From: Paenibacillus sp. Root52
Lineage (GTDB): Bacteria > Bacillota > Bacilli > Paenibacillales > Paenibacillaceae
DNA: 64,000 nucleotides
Direction of reading: 5' to 3'
Assembly (NCBI RefSeq): GCF_001426865.1
Contig: NZ_LMFO01000003.1
Span: forward strand, 62,723-126,722
In this document: piece after piece, positions 16,351 to 23,927 of the stretch
How the letters are laid out: each line of letters opens with the position of its first letter
Position numbering within the stretch: the first letter of the stretch is position 1
The notes under the pieces: generated by a model
Told to the model about the DNA's origin: nothing
The model's database searches: none
What the model saw: only the letters and a program-made list of their open reading frames with translations
Program-made: the position numbers and the translations under genes

Positions 16351-16533
16351 ATGAGTAAAGCTATCTTTCAAGAAATGCATCAACTGAGTCGTAATGATGA
16401 ACTAAGATATCAATTATTGATGCGAGGAGTGAGAAGACGGCTAGAGGAGCAGAAGCAGAATAGATATAATTTGATTGAGCAGATGAGATATCGGAAGAAA
16501 TTAAGAGAAATTCAAGTGAAGCAGTGGTACTAG
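16351..16533 (+). CDS. Small charged protein of unknown function
   Basis: A 60-residue protein very rich in Arg, Lys, Glu and Gln, with a predicted long helix (ELRYQLLMRGVRRRLEEQKQNRY). I do not recognise it. The ribosome site (CTGGAGTGAAC) is modest. The dense charge pattern and the intact frame in an otherwise empty gap favour a real gene, but chance cannot be excluded. Confidence 0.45.
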   Translation: MSKAIFQEMHQLSRNDELRYQLLMRGVRRRLEEQKQNRYNLIEQMRYRKKLREIQVKQWY

Positions 16534-16630
16534 ATCTATAGGTTCACCAAAAGTAAAAAAGCCTCTATGTCATCTATACATAGGACTCGATTAATTGGAT
16601 TTAGCACTTAGCACATGTAACACATAAATC

Positions 16631-16671
16631 AAATGGCGGCTCAGTTCCAGAGGAACGTGAGACCGCCATTT
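16631..16671 (-). terminator. Hairpin after uppP (probable terminator)
   Basis: AAATGGCGG and TCAGTTCC pair with GGAACGTGA and ACCGCCATTT. On the leftward transcript it follows the uppP stop and ends in a T-rich stretch, though the T-run is weak. Confidence 0.65.
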
Positions 16672-16694
16672 ATATTGCGCTACGATGTTTGCCG

Positions 16695-17504
16695 TTACAT
16701 TAGAATGATGAAGAATACGGCTGCTAGAACGAAGCGATATACCGCAAAGACCGTAAGACTCAGTCGTTTGAGAATGGACAAGAATGTTTTGATCGCAAGC
16801 ATCGCAACGATGAAGGCTGCAATAAAACCGATAGCGAAGATCGGGAAGTCACTGCCATTCAGATGATCGATACTTTTGTATAGATCATATCCTGTAGCAC
16901 CAATCATAATTGGCACAGATACGAGGAACGTAAATTCGGCTGCAGCTACACGGCTGATCCCTGCGAATAGACCGCCAGAGATCGTTGAGCCGGAACGAGA
17001 GAAGCCAGGCCACAGTGCCAAAATCTGAAATAGCCCGACTACAAAGGCTTGTTTATACGAAATATCGTCTACATCATGGGTAGTGATGCGCTCACTACGG
17101 TGGCTCCAGCGCTCAGCTACAATCATCAGAACGCCCCCAATGACAAGGCTGTACAGTACCGTCTCAGGGCCGAATAAATGGGCTTTGATCCAATCCCGGA
17201 AGACAAGTCCAATGACTACAGCAGGAACCATTGCGAGAAAAATGTGTCCAAGGTTTAGACGACGGGAATAACTTCGTTTTCCCCCAGTGAAGCGGAACAT
17301 GTCGATAAACTTGTTCCAGTACAACACCACGACTGCAAGTACAGCTCCGAGTTGAACAACCACCTCAAACGTTTTGACTGACTCGTTGTCCTCCGATAAA
17401 CCCAGCAGGTGGGCGGTCAGAATCATGTGTCCTGTTGAGGACACGGGCAAAAACTCAGTCAAACCCTCGATGATGCCCATAATAATAGATGATATAAAGT
17501 CCAA
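16695..17504 (-). CDS. uppP: Undecaprenyl-diphosphatase (bacitracin resistance)
   Basis: A 269-residue BacA/UppP family membrane enzyme that dephosphorylates undecaprenyl pyrophosphate to recycle the lipid carrier for cell-wall synthesis. Both catalytic segments are present: GIIEGLTEFLPVSSTGHMIL with the essential Glu residues and Ser, and ALWPGFSRSGSTISGGL with Arg. I place the start at TTG 17504 (MDFISSIIMG), preceded by AAGGAGGAAG; a longer reading to 17555 would add residues outside the conserved fold. Overproduction of UppP confers bacitracin resistance in relatives. It is divergent from the TetR gene. Confidence 0.93.
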   Translation of the reverse strand: MDFISSIIMGIIEGLTEFLPVSSTGHMILTAHLLGLSEDNESVKTFEVVVQLGAVLAVVVLYWNKFIDMFRFTGGKRSYSRRLNLGHIFLAMVPAVVIGLVFRDWIKAHLFGPETVLYSLVIGGVLMIVAERWSHRSERITTHDVDDISYKQAFVVGLFQILALWPGFSRSGSTISGGLFAGISRVAAAEFTFLVSVPIMIGATGYDLYKSIDHLNGSDFPIFAIGFIAAFIVAMLAIKTFLSILKRLSLTVFAVYRFVLAAVFFIILM

Positions 17505-17649
17505 TTCTCTTCCTCCTTGAAATGCAGATGGCAGAAGTGAGCTGCCCTGCTTCACAATGCCTGTCCTCTAGAACATGGCTATGCTCTATTATGATCAGAA
17601 ATGCATACAACTTCAACTTCTCTCATGAATCTATTGTTTAAAACTATAT

Positions 17650-17705
17650 TGACAAAAACCTAGTTATCCCATAGGATATACATTAACTGACTGACTGATC
17701 AATCG
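17650..17705 (+). promoter_or_regulatory. Promoter and likely operator of the TetR gene
   Basis: TTGACA (near 17650) with a 17-nt spacer to TAGGAT is followed by ACTGACTGACTGATCAATCGG. That segment contains the TGATCA palindrome within a TGACTGATCA-type site often bound by TetR regulators. Autoregulation is inferred. Confidence 0.5.
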
Positions 17706-17719
17706 GGAGGGTTAAACGT

Positions 17720-18352
17720 ATGAGTAAAGGTAATACTTTGGAACCTGGCGAAGACCGTCGGAACCAGATTATACGCATAGCACTAGAGCGTTTTGCAACG
17801 CAGGGTTATCATCAGACCAAAATTTCCGATATTGTTCGGGAAGCGGGTGTCGCTCAGGGAACCTTCTATTGGCACTTCAAAAGCAAGGAAGCCATTGCCT
17901 CCGAGATTGTACTCACAGGAAGAGAGAAACTGCTTGAAGCGATTGGACAAGGATATCGCAAGGATGCCGGAACGGTAGAGGATATGGTGAAGGCTTCGGA
18001 ACGACTGTTTACCGATTTATTCTCTTTTGCCGCAAATAATCGTTACTTCATGGAGCTACTTCTCAAAGGCATCGTTAGCGAAGATGCAGTTCGCCGTCTG
18101 GTTGAGGAGACACGCAATGCGGTGGAAACGGCATTTCGTCACAACATGGAGAGAGCCATGGAGCTGGGAATGTTGCCAAAATCAATGGATATTCCGCTCA
18201 GAGCAGCATTGCTTGTCAGCATGATTGAAGGCATGATAACGCGCTGGCTATTTGGTTCAGAGGATCTGCACAACGAGTTCTCTTCCATGACAGCATCGTC
18301 GCTCGCGGCGGAAGCAGCAAGCTTTGAATTTTACGGATTGTTAGGCACATGA
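17720..18352 (+). CDS. TetR/AcrR-family transcriptional regulator
   Basis: A 210-residue regulator. The N-terminal helix-turn-helix spans about residues 13-60 (IIRIALERFATQGYHQTKI, then AGVAQGTFYWHFKSKEAI). The remainder is a helical ligand-binding domain. AATCGGGAGGG precedes the ATG at 17720. A palindromic TGATCA site just upstream suggests autorepression. No drug efflux gene lies directly next to it; the neighbours are uppP (divergent) and an amino-acid ABC importer (downstream), and either could be a target. The ligand is unknown. Confidence 0.88.
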   Translation: MSKGNTLEPGEDRRNQIIRIALERFATQGYHQTKISDIVREAGVAQGTFYWHFKSKEAIASEIVLTGREKLLEAIGQGYRKDAGTVEDMVKASERLFTDLFSFAANNRYFMELLLKGIVSEDAVRRLVEETRNAVETAFRHNMERAMELGMLPKSMDIPLRAALLVSMIEGMITRWLFGSEDLHNEFSSMTASSLAAEAASFEFYGLLGT

Positions 18353-18553
18353 AGTCATCGCCTGATTCCGAAGCATTTATTTTGAAATAAGGATGAGCAT
18401 TTGAATAGGTAAATGAAAGTATGTCCTATCACATGTTTCAGCCACGAGCAGGGAATAATGGGGATAACTGCTGTATCACGATACATTAGGTACCACATAT
18501 AACCATGCTCCTGTATGCACAACCACATAACGACTTGAGAGGAAGAACACAAC

Positions 18554-19417
18554 ATGAATACTGGATTGAACATTCGTAAGAACAAAACACGCAAAGGCTG
18601 GACGCTAACGGCATTGCTACTGATCACCATGCTGGTACTTAGCGCTTGCGGCAGCAAAGCTACAACTGATAATGGCGGAGATGCTGCGGCACCAGCAAGC
18701 AATGAACTGGAACAGATCAAGTCGGCTGGCGTTATCAAAGTGGGGATGATGGGAACGTATCGTCCATACAACTTCCTGAATGATAAGAAGGAAATGGATG
18801 GCTTTGATGCAGATATCGCACGTGAGGTTGCGAAGCGTCTGGGAGTTGAGGTTGAATTTGTATCCCAGGAGTTCTCTGGACTGACACCAAGTCTACAATC
18901 CAAGAAACTGGATGCGATCATTAGCCAAATGACGATCACCGATGAACGCAAAAAAGCACTGGATTTCAGTGATCCGTACATTACCAACTCCGTAAAAATC
19001 ATTGTGAAAAATGATAATAACGATATTACGACGTTAGAGGATTTCAAAGGAAAAACGATCGGCGTAGGTTTGGGTACCAATGATGAAACGTATCTGCGTA
19101 ATGAAGTACTGCCCAAAGTTGGCGATTTCACGATCAAAACGTATGACGATGTTATCTCTTCCCTGAAAGATCTGGATGCAGGTCGTATCGATGCAACAAT
19201 CAATAACCTGTATGCGCTCAAACCTATTGTGGATGCAAATGGCTTCAAGATCAAAGCTGTAGGCGAACCAATCAAAAGTGACCAAGCCGGAATCGCAGTT
19301 CGTAAAGACAATCCGGAACTCGTAGCTGCACTGAACGATGCACTCAAAGGCATGAAGGACGATGGCACATACAACACCATTTTCAAAAAATGGTTTGATG
19401 AAGAGCCTGCGCAATAA
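18554..19417 (+). CDS. Amino-acid ABC transporter substrate-binding lipoprotein
   Basis: A 287-residue family 3 solute-binding protein. The signal peptide ends in a lipobox (LVLSAC, Cys near residue 32), so it is anchored on the outer face of the membrane. The mature part starts IKSAGVIKVGMMGTYRPYNF and has the two-lobe pattern including the Asp/Arg substrate residues of polar amino-acid binders. It is the first gene of an importer operon with the next two genes. The attached OsmC gene hints at a sulfur amino acid such as cystine, but this is only context. Confidence 0.9.
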   Translation: MNTGLNIRKNKTRKGWTLTALLLITMLVLSACGSKATTDNGGDAAAPASNELEQIKSAGVIKVGMMGTYRPYNFLNDKKEMDGFDADIAREVAKRLGVEVEFVSQEFSGLTPSLQSKKLDAIISQMTITDERKKALDFSDPYITNSVKIIVKNDNNDITTLEDFKGKTIGVGLGTNDETYLRNEVLPKVGDFTIKTYDDVISSLKDLDAGRIDATINNLYALKPIVDANGFKIKAVGEPIKSDQAGIAVRKDNPELVAALNDALKGMKDDGTYNTIFKKWFDEEPAQ

Positions 19418-19448
19418 TGAACCTGCAAGGCGAAGGGAAGTTTGATCC

Positions 19449-20099
19449 ATGGAACTTGATTTGATACTTGAGAATGTCCCCTTCTTTTTGAAGGGGGCGT
19501 ATTACACTCTATATGTAACTGTGATATCAATGTTTTTTGCCTTTATCATTGGGGTAATCGTCGCCGTAGCTCGTCTCAAAGGGCCAATGTGGCTTCGGTT
19601 GATTGCCCGATTTTATGTATCCATCATGCGAGGAACACCGTTGCTCGTGCAATTATTCGTTATCTATTACGGGTTAGTGGACTACGGGGTAACCTTAGGC
19701 TCACTTACCGCTGCTTGTCTTGCACTCAGCTTGAATGCAGGTGCTTTTTTGTCTGAAACCTTCCGTGGTGCAATCCAAGCTGTTCCCAAAGGGCAGACAG
19801 AGGCGGCTTATGCGACAGGCATGACACCGGCTCAGACGATGAGACGCATTGTGTTCCCACAGGCTGTCCGGATCGCTATTCCCCCGATGGGTAATACGTT
19901 TATTGGTATGCTGAAGGAAACGTCACTTGTGGCCGCAATCGGGGTAACCGAGTTGTTGCGTTCGGCACAATTACTGGTTTCTCAATATGCACTAAACATG
20001 CCGTTTTATCTAGCGATCGGTGTGATCTACTGGATCATGAGCATCGGCTTCTCGGCCATTCTGGAACAAGTGGAGCGCAGACTTGCTCGGGCTTACTGA
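19449..20099 (+). CDS. Polar amino-acid ABC transporter permease
   Basis: A 216-residue HisM/GlnP-type permease with about five membrane segments. It has the RGTPLLVQLFVIYYGL segment and an EAA loop (EAAYATGMTPAQTMRRIVFPQA) that contacts the ATPase. It begins 32 nt after the binding-protein stop with CGAAGGGAAG upstream. Only one permease gene is present, so it probably acts as a homodimer. Confidence 0.92.
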   Translation: MELDLILENVPFFLKGAYYTLYVTVISMFFAFIIGVIVAVARLKGPMWLRLIARFYVSIMRGTPLLVQLFVIYYGLVDYGVTLGSLTAACLALSLNAGAFLSETFRGAIQAVPKGQTEAAYATGMTPAQTMRRIVFPQAVRIAIPPMGNTFIGMLKETSLVAAIGVTELLRSAQLLVSQYALNMPFYLAIGVIYWIMSIGFSAILEQVERRLARAY

Positions 20100-20116
20100 T
20101 AGGAGGAGGAGAACCG

Positions 20117-20863
20117 ATGATTACTACGACAGGGCTTAGCAAGCGCTTTGAGAACAACGAAGTACTTAAAAATATAGATTTACATGTGAACGCCAAAGAT
20201 ATCGTTGTACTGCTCGGACCAAGCGGTTCAGGCAAGAGCACATTGCTGCGCTGCTTGAACGGTCTGGAGCAGTTGTCTGGTGGACGGATTGAAGTGAACG
20301 GTACTGTGGTAGACAGTGCGGATTCTCTACGTGTACAGCGTGCGAGAGTGTTAGAAATTCGTCGTCAGACGGGCATGGTATTTCAGCAATTTAACCTCTA
20401 TCCGCATAAGACGGTGCTGGGTAATGTGATGGAGGGGCTTGTCACAGTCAAAAAGATCAAGCGTGATGAAGCCGCCGAACGAGGCAAGCTCTTACTTGAT
20501 CGTGTTGGTCTTTCGGATAAGCAGGATGCTTATCCATCCCGTTTATCTGGTGGACAGCAGCAACGTGTTGCCATTGCCCGAGCGCTCGCGATGGAGCCAG
20601 AGGTAATGCTGTTCGATGAACCTACATCGGCACTTGATCCAGAGCTCGTAGGTGAAGTGTTGTCTGTCATGAAGGAACTGGCTCAGGAAGGCATGACGAT
20701 GCTTGTGGTGACCCATGAATTGAAATTCGCCCGTAATGTAGCGAACAAAATTGTGTTCATGGCGGACGGATCGATTGTGGAGGAAGCAAGTCCTCAGGCG
20801 TTCTTTGAACATCCAGAACAAGAACGAACACGCAAGTTTTTACAACAAATCACTGAATTTTAA
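20117..20863 (+). CDS. Polar amino-acid ABC transporter ATP-binding protein
   Basis: A 248-residue GlnQ/HisP-type ATPase with Walker A GPSGSGKST, a Q-loop at MVFQQFNLYPH, signature RLSGGQQQRVAIARAL, Walker B VMLFDEPTSALDPE and the switch His in VVTHELKFA. All catalytic motifs are intact. It follows the permease by 17 nt with AGGAGGAGG as the ribosome site, and drives uptake of the amino acid captured by the upstream lipoprotein. Confidence 0.94.
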   Translation: MITTTGLSKRFENNEVLKNIDLHVNAKDIVVLLGPSGSGKSTLLRCLNGLEQLSGGRIEVNGTVVDSADSLRVQRARVLEIRRQTGMVFQQFNLYPHKTVLGNVMEGLVTVKKIKRDEAAERGKLLLDRVGLSDKQDAYPSRLSGGQQQRVAIARALAMEPEVMLFDEPTSALDPELVGEVLSVMKELAQEGMTMLVVTHELKFARNVANKIVFMADGSIVEEASPQAFFEHPEQERTRKFLQQITEF

Positions 20864-20884
20864 TTAAGAAAGAAGGATGACATC

Positions 20885-21307
20885 ATGAATGTAACTACGG
20901 TATGGAAAGGCAAACGCGCATTTACGTCTGAAGGTCCGTCCGGCTACGCTGTAGGTATGGATGCAACGGCTGCTTATGGCGGAGATAGCCAAGGAGCGAC
21001 ACCAATGGAACTGCTGTTGGCAGGTCTTGGCGGCTGCATGGGCATTGATATTACGATGATTCTGGACGCGTTCTTAGACAAGATCAAGTCTATTGAAATT
21101 GAGGCACAAGGTACACGCAGTGAAGGGATGCCCAAAGGCTTCACTTCCATTGACCTAATTTTCAAAGTCGACGGAGATATTCCGGATTACCGGATCTGGA
21201 AAGCGATCCAGATGGCAGAAGAGAAGTATTGCGCGGTATCCGCTTCACTAAGTGCAGACATTCATCCGCAATTGATCCTTAATGGTGTAGAGACGCCACG
21301 TCCATAA
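20885..21307 (+). CDS. OsmC/Ohr family peroxiredoxin-like protein
   Basis: A 140-residue OsmC-family protein. The two conserved cysteines are present, in GLGGCMGIDIT near residue 56 and in EKYCAVSASL near residue 118, which suggests activity against organic peroxides or related thiol chemistry. It lies 21 nt behind the amino-acid ATPase gene, so it is probably cotranscribed. AAGAAAGAAGG serves as ribosome site. Its stop codon directly abuts the stop of the convergent AhpD-like gene with no bases between. Confidence 0.87.
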   Translation: MNVTTVWKGKRAFTSEGPSGYAVGMDATAAYGGDSQGATPMELLLAGLGGCMGIDITMILDAFLDKIKSIEIEAQGTRSEGMPKGFTSIDLIFKVDGDIPDYRIWKAIQMAEEKYCAVSASLSADIHPQLILNGVETPRP

Positions 21308-21730
21308 TCAATCGGATTCACTCGGTGCATCAAGTTTTAGCGCTGCGCCGAACCATTGGGATGCGATAGTAAAACAGATCCAGGCACAGAGCTCACTGAG
21401 CTGAGCATCGGTAAAATGTTCACGCAGAACGGGGAAAACGGCAGAATCCACATTGCCACCCGTCTGGACAAATAACTCCGCAAGTCCGGTCGCCATACTC
21501 ATGGCGGCCTCTTCGGGTTTCGGATCAGGAGCCCCTTTGGCACGACAGTACATACAGCCGTTCCGATGAGCGAGCGTTCGCCTTACCTGTTCCTTGAGCT
21601 GGGCGGATAACAAATGATCCCCAGCTAGGGTATCTCCCAATGCGTTCCAGTGCAGCATAATCGATGGATTATGACCAAGTAGACGTTGAAAGGCAGTTTC
21701 GCCATTAGATGAATAAGAAATGTTAGGCAT
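21308..21730 (-). CDS. Carboxymuconolactone decarboxylase/AhpD-like protein
   Basis: A 140-residue protein with the AhpD-type thiol motif in HRNGCMYCRAKG near residue 57. Such proteins act as alkylhydroperoxidase partners or redox-active decarboxylase relatives. The conserved downstream His of true AhpD (CxxCxxxH) is not seen, so peroxidase activity is uncertain. The ATG has AAAAGGAG upstream, and an inverted repeat at 21761-21782 may be its operator. It faces the OsmC gene, with which it shares a redox theme. Confidence 0.78.
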   Translation of the reverse strand: MPNISYSSNGETAFQRLLGHNPSIMLHWNALGDTLAGDHLLSAQLKEQVRRTLAHRNGCMYCRAKGAPDPKPEEAAMSMATGLAELFVQTGGNVDSAVFPVLREHFTDAQLSELCAWICFTIASQWFGAALKLDAPSESD

Positions 21731-21760
21731 ATGATGTAATCGCTCCTTTTAAGAAACTTG

Positions 21761-21782
21761 TTGTACACAGTATATGTACGAA
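21761..21782 (-). promoter_or_regulatory. Inverted repeat upstream of the AhpD-like gene
   Basis: TTGTACA (21761-21767) and TGTACGAA (21775-21782) form a spaced palindrome about 30-50 nt upstream of the leftward start. It resembles MarR/DUF24-type redox operators in shape only. Confidence 0.4.
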
Positions 21783-21941
21783 TAGAGGTTGTTCTAAAGT
21801 TTTAGTACACGCACGAATACTGATGAATTATCGTTGTAACTAAATTTTATCGTATGGTTGAAGGAGCTCTCCACTGCAAATGATTGCGAATGTATGATAA
21901 TCTAAGACAAATGTCTTGAAAAAAGGAGCCTGGGTAGACAA

Positions 21942-22031
21942 ATGAACCTGGATCGCACGGATTATCATATCAGACCTTATTTTGAAGACCGAGCAACTTT
22001 CTTTGGGTTGAAAAGTAAGATTGAGCCCTGA
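21942..22031 (+). CDS. Candidate 29-residue peptide gene
   Basis: An ATG at 21942 opens a frame of 29 codons (MNLDRTDYHIRPYF, then EDRATFFGLKSKIEP) with AAGGAG 13 nt upstream. The stop lies inside the arm of a terminator hairpin, so the transcript would be about 100-150 nt. The peptide is soluble, charged and has no signal sequence. It could equally be a short regulatory RNA or chance. Confidence 0.35.
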   Translation: MNLDRTDYHIRPYFEDRATFFGLKSKIEP

Positions 22032-22043
22032 TTAGGGCTTTTT
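22024..22043 (+). terminator. Short terminator before the YesM-type kinase gene
   Basis: AGCCCT (22024-22029), a GATT loop and AGGGCT (22034-22039) are followed by TTTTT. It isolates the kinase from upstream transcription or ends the small candidate transcript. Confidence 0.7.
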
Positions 22044-22100
22044 CCGTGGTATGATAAGATATATAAGAAGGCAAGGTTGGCGTAAGCCTGCCCTTATATA

Positions 22101-22114
22101 TGTAAGCGCTTGTA
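22101..22114. promoter_or_regulatory. cre-like site upstream of the sensor kinase
   Basis: TGTAAGCGCTTGTA matches the CcpA consensus TGWAARCGYTWWCA at 12 of 14 positions and lies 22 nt upstream of the kinase start, where bound CcpA could block transcription. Confidence 0.55.
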
Positions 22115-22136
22115 CAAGATGACGGAAGGTGCAGAC

Positions 22137-23927
22137 ATGTTAAAGAGGCTAATACAAGTATCGAATAATCTCAAAATGAAGCATAAATTGCTGATCTCCT
22201 ATGTACTCGTCGTCATGGTTCCAGTCTTAATCGTTGGTCTTGCTGTCACGGCTTATTTCCGCCAACAGGCACTGAATAATGCCATCGAACAGACCATTAA
22301 TAACGTGGACAAAATCAAGAGTCAGACAGCCACATTATTACGTGTGCCAACGGATATCTCGAACATCCTGATGTTCAACAAGGATTTGGAGAAGATTGTG
22401 AACACACGATATGAATCGGTGATGGAGCTGACGAGGGCGTATTTGGCATATAAGGATTTTCAGGAGTACAAGCGTCAGTATCGTGAAATTGCTGGAATCC
22501 GTTTCTACTCTACCAACCCAACGTTGATCAACAATTTGGAAATTATTCCGGTGGATCAACAAACGAAGGATAGCTACTGGTATCAGAAGGCGCTCACGTC
22601 CACCAGCATTGGATGGTTTTACATTCCTAATAAGGAAGACAATCCAGTACACAAACTAAGCTTAGTTCGTAAGGTTCCCTTTCCCGAATACCGTACCGAA
22701 GGTGTTCTTATGATAGGGATTAATCAGGATGAGCTGAATGAGTTATTGCGCCAAGAGCCATTTGAGACGCTGATCACGGACGAGCAGGGTTATATCGTTG
22801 CAGCCAAAAATACCGAACTGGTGGGTCAAACGTTGAATCAACTCGATTTTGGTATTGATCTGCAGAATCAAGTGAAGGGCACCTTAGAGGCCGACTTTCA
22901 AGGTGAGCCTTCCAACATCGTTATCGATGAGCTTAATCCCTCGTCCAGTATTAATAGTCTGAAGGTCATTTCAGTATTTGCGACCAAAAATATAGTGAAG
23001 GATGCCAATAAAATCAGCTTGATTGGTATGAGTTTTATGATATTGGTATTGGTGATTGCACTGTTGCTGGTGTATATCATCTCATTCCTCACTTCTAACC
23101 GATTACTGCGGCTTAGTAGACATCTGAACAAGCTTGCTCTAGGAGATCTGAATGTCACATCACGTATTGACGGGAATGATGAGATTGGGCAACTTTCTAG
23201 ACAATTCAATTATATGGTGAAAAGTATTAATGATCTGATGACCCAGGTTGTGGAGACTTCTGAGCAGAATACACAATTGGAAATCGCCCAAAAAGAGATT
23301 AAACTAAAAATGATGGCAAGCCAGATCAACCCTCATTTTTTATTTAATGCTTTGGAATCCATCCGTATGAAAGCCCATATTCAAGGGGAAGCGGAGATCG
23401 CCAATATTGTGCGGTTGTTAGGCAAGCTTATGCGTAAGAGTTTAGAGATTGGTAGCGGCAAAACAACCCTTAAGGCAGAACTTGAAATGGTACGTTCTTA
23501 TTTGGAAATTCAGAAATTTCGTTATGGTGATCGTCTCGCATTCGTCATTGATATTCATCCAGAGGTAGAGAAAATCTCTATACCTCCATTAATCATCCAA
23601 CCCCTTGTGGAGAATGCCATCGTGCATGGTCTAGAAAATAAAGAGGGTACGGTGCGTGTGAACATTAGCATCTATCCGATGGATGAAGTAATTCAGGTTC
23701 ATGTAAAGGACGATGGAGCAGGCATTACCCCAGAACGGTTGGGTGAGGTTATGCAGTTCATCTGTGAACCTGAGGAACAGGAGAAAAGCCGAATCGGTCT
23801 ACGCAATGTACACCAGCGGTTGACGCTGACTTACGGCGAGCCTCATGGATTGCAGATCAAGAGTGTGTACGGGGAAGGAACAGAGGTTTCTTTCACCTTG
23901 CCAGCAGGAGGGAACCAGCATGTATAA
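22137..23927 (+). CDS. YesM-type sensor histidine kinase
   Basis: A 596-residue kinase of the YesM/LytS family. A membrane segment (about 15-37), an extracellular sensing region of roughly 260 residues and a second segment (about 295-318) lead to a HAMP domain and a His_kinase domain. Key motifs are ASQINPHFLFNALESIRMK (phospho-His), QPLVENAIVHGLE, DDGAGI and IGLRNVHQRL. I chose ATG 22137, preceded by GGAAGGTG, over an in-frame TTG at 22110. It overlaps the regulator gene by 8 nt. Such pairs in Paenibacillus sense oligosaccharides and switch on the neighbouring sugar locus. Confidence 0.92.
   Translation: MLKRLIQVSNNLKMKHKLLISYVLVVMVPVLIVGLAVTAYFRQQALNNAIEQTINNVDKIKSQTATLLRVPTDISNILMFNKDLEKIVNTRYESVMELTRAYLAYKDFQEYKRQYREIAGIRFYSTNPTLINNLEIIPVDQQTKDSYWYQKALTSTSIGWFYIPNKEDNPVHKLSLVRKVPFPEYRTEGVLMIGINQDELNELLRQEPFETLITDEQGYIVAAKNTELVGQTLNQLDFGIDLQNQVKGTLEADFQGEPSNIVIDELNPSSSINSLKVISVFATKNIVKDANKISLIGMSFMILVLVIALLLVYIISFLTSNRLLRLSRHLNKLALGDLNVTSRIDGNDEIGQLSRQFNYMVKSINDLMTQVVETSEQNTQLEIAQKEIKLKMMASQINPHFLFNALESIRMKAHIQGEAEIANIVRLLGKLMRKSLEIGSGKTTLKAELEMVRSYLEIQKFRYGDRLAFVIDIHPEVEKISIPPLIIQPLVENAIVHGLENKEGTVRVNISIYPMDEVIQVHVKDDGAGITPERLGEVMQFICEPEEQEKSRIGLRNVHQRLTLTYGEPHGLQIKSVYGEGTEVSFTLPAGGNQHV

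Larger units (their letters stand above)
21731..22136 (+). other. Intergenic region before the YesM-type kinase
   Basis: This 406-base region holds, in order, an inverted repeat (21761-21782), a candidate 29-codon gene (21942-22031), its terminator (22024-22043), a TATGAT -10-like box near 22051 and a cre-like site (22101-22114) before the kinase ribosome site. Confidence 0.6.

Noticed and set aside
18440..18485. GGGATAAC-containing hairpin upstream of the amino-acid importer, considered as another copy of the structured repeat
   Set aside because: Only eight bases match and the flanking helices of the element are absent. It is just a GAGCAG/CTGCT stem.
18355..19530. A 391-codon minus-strand open frame over the amino-acid binding-protein gene
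   Set aside because: It is antisense to a lipoprotein with clear family motifs, has low-complexity Ser/Leu composition and no ribosome site. It is a shadow of codon bias.
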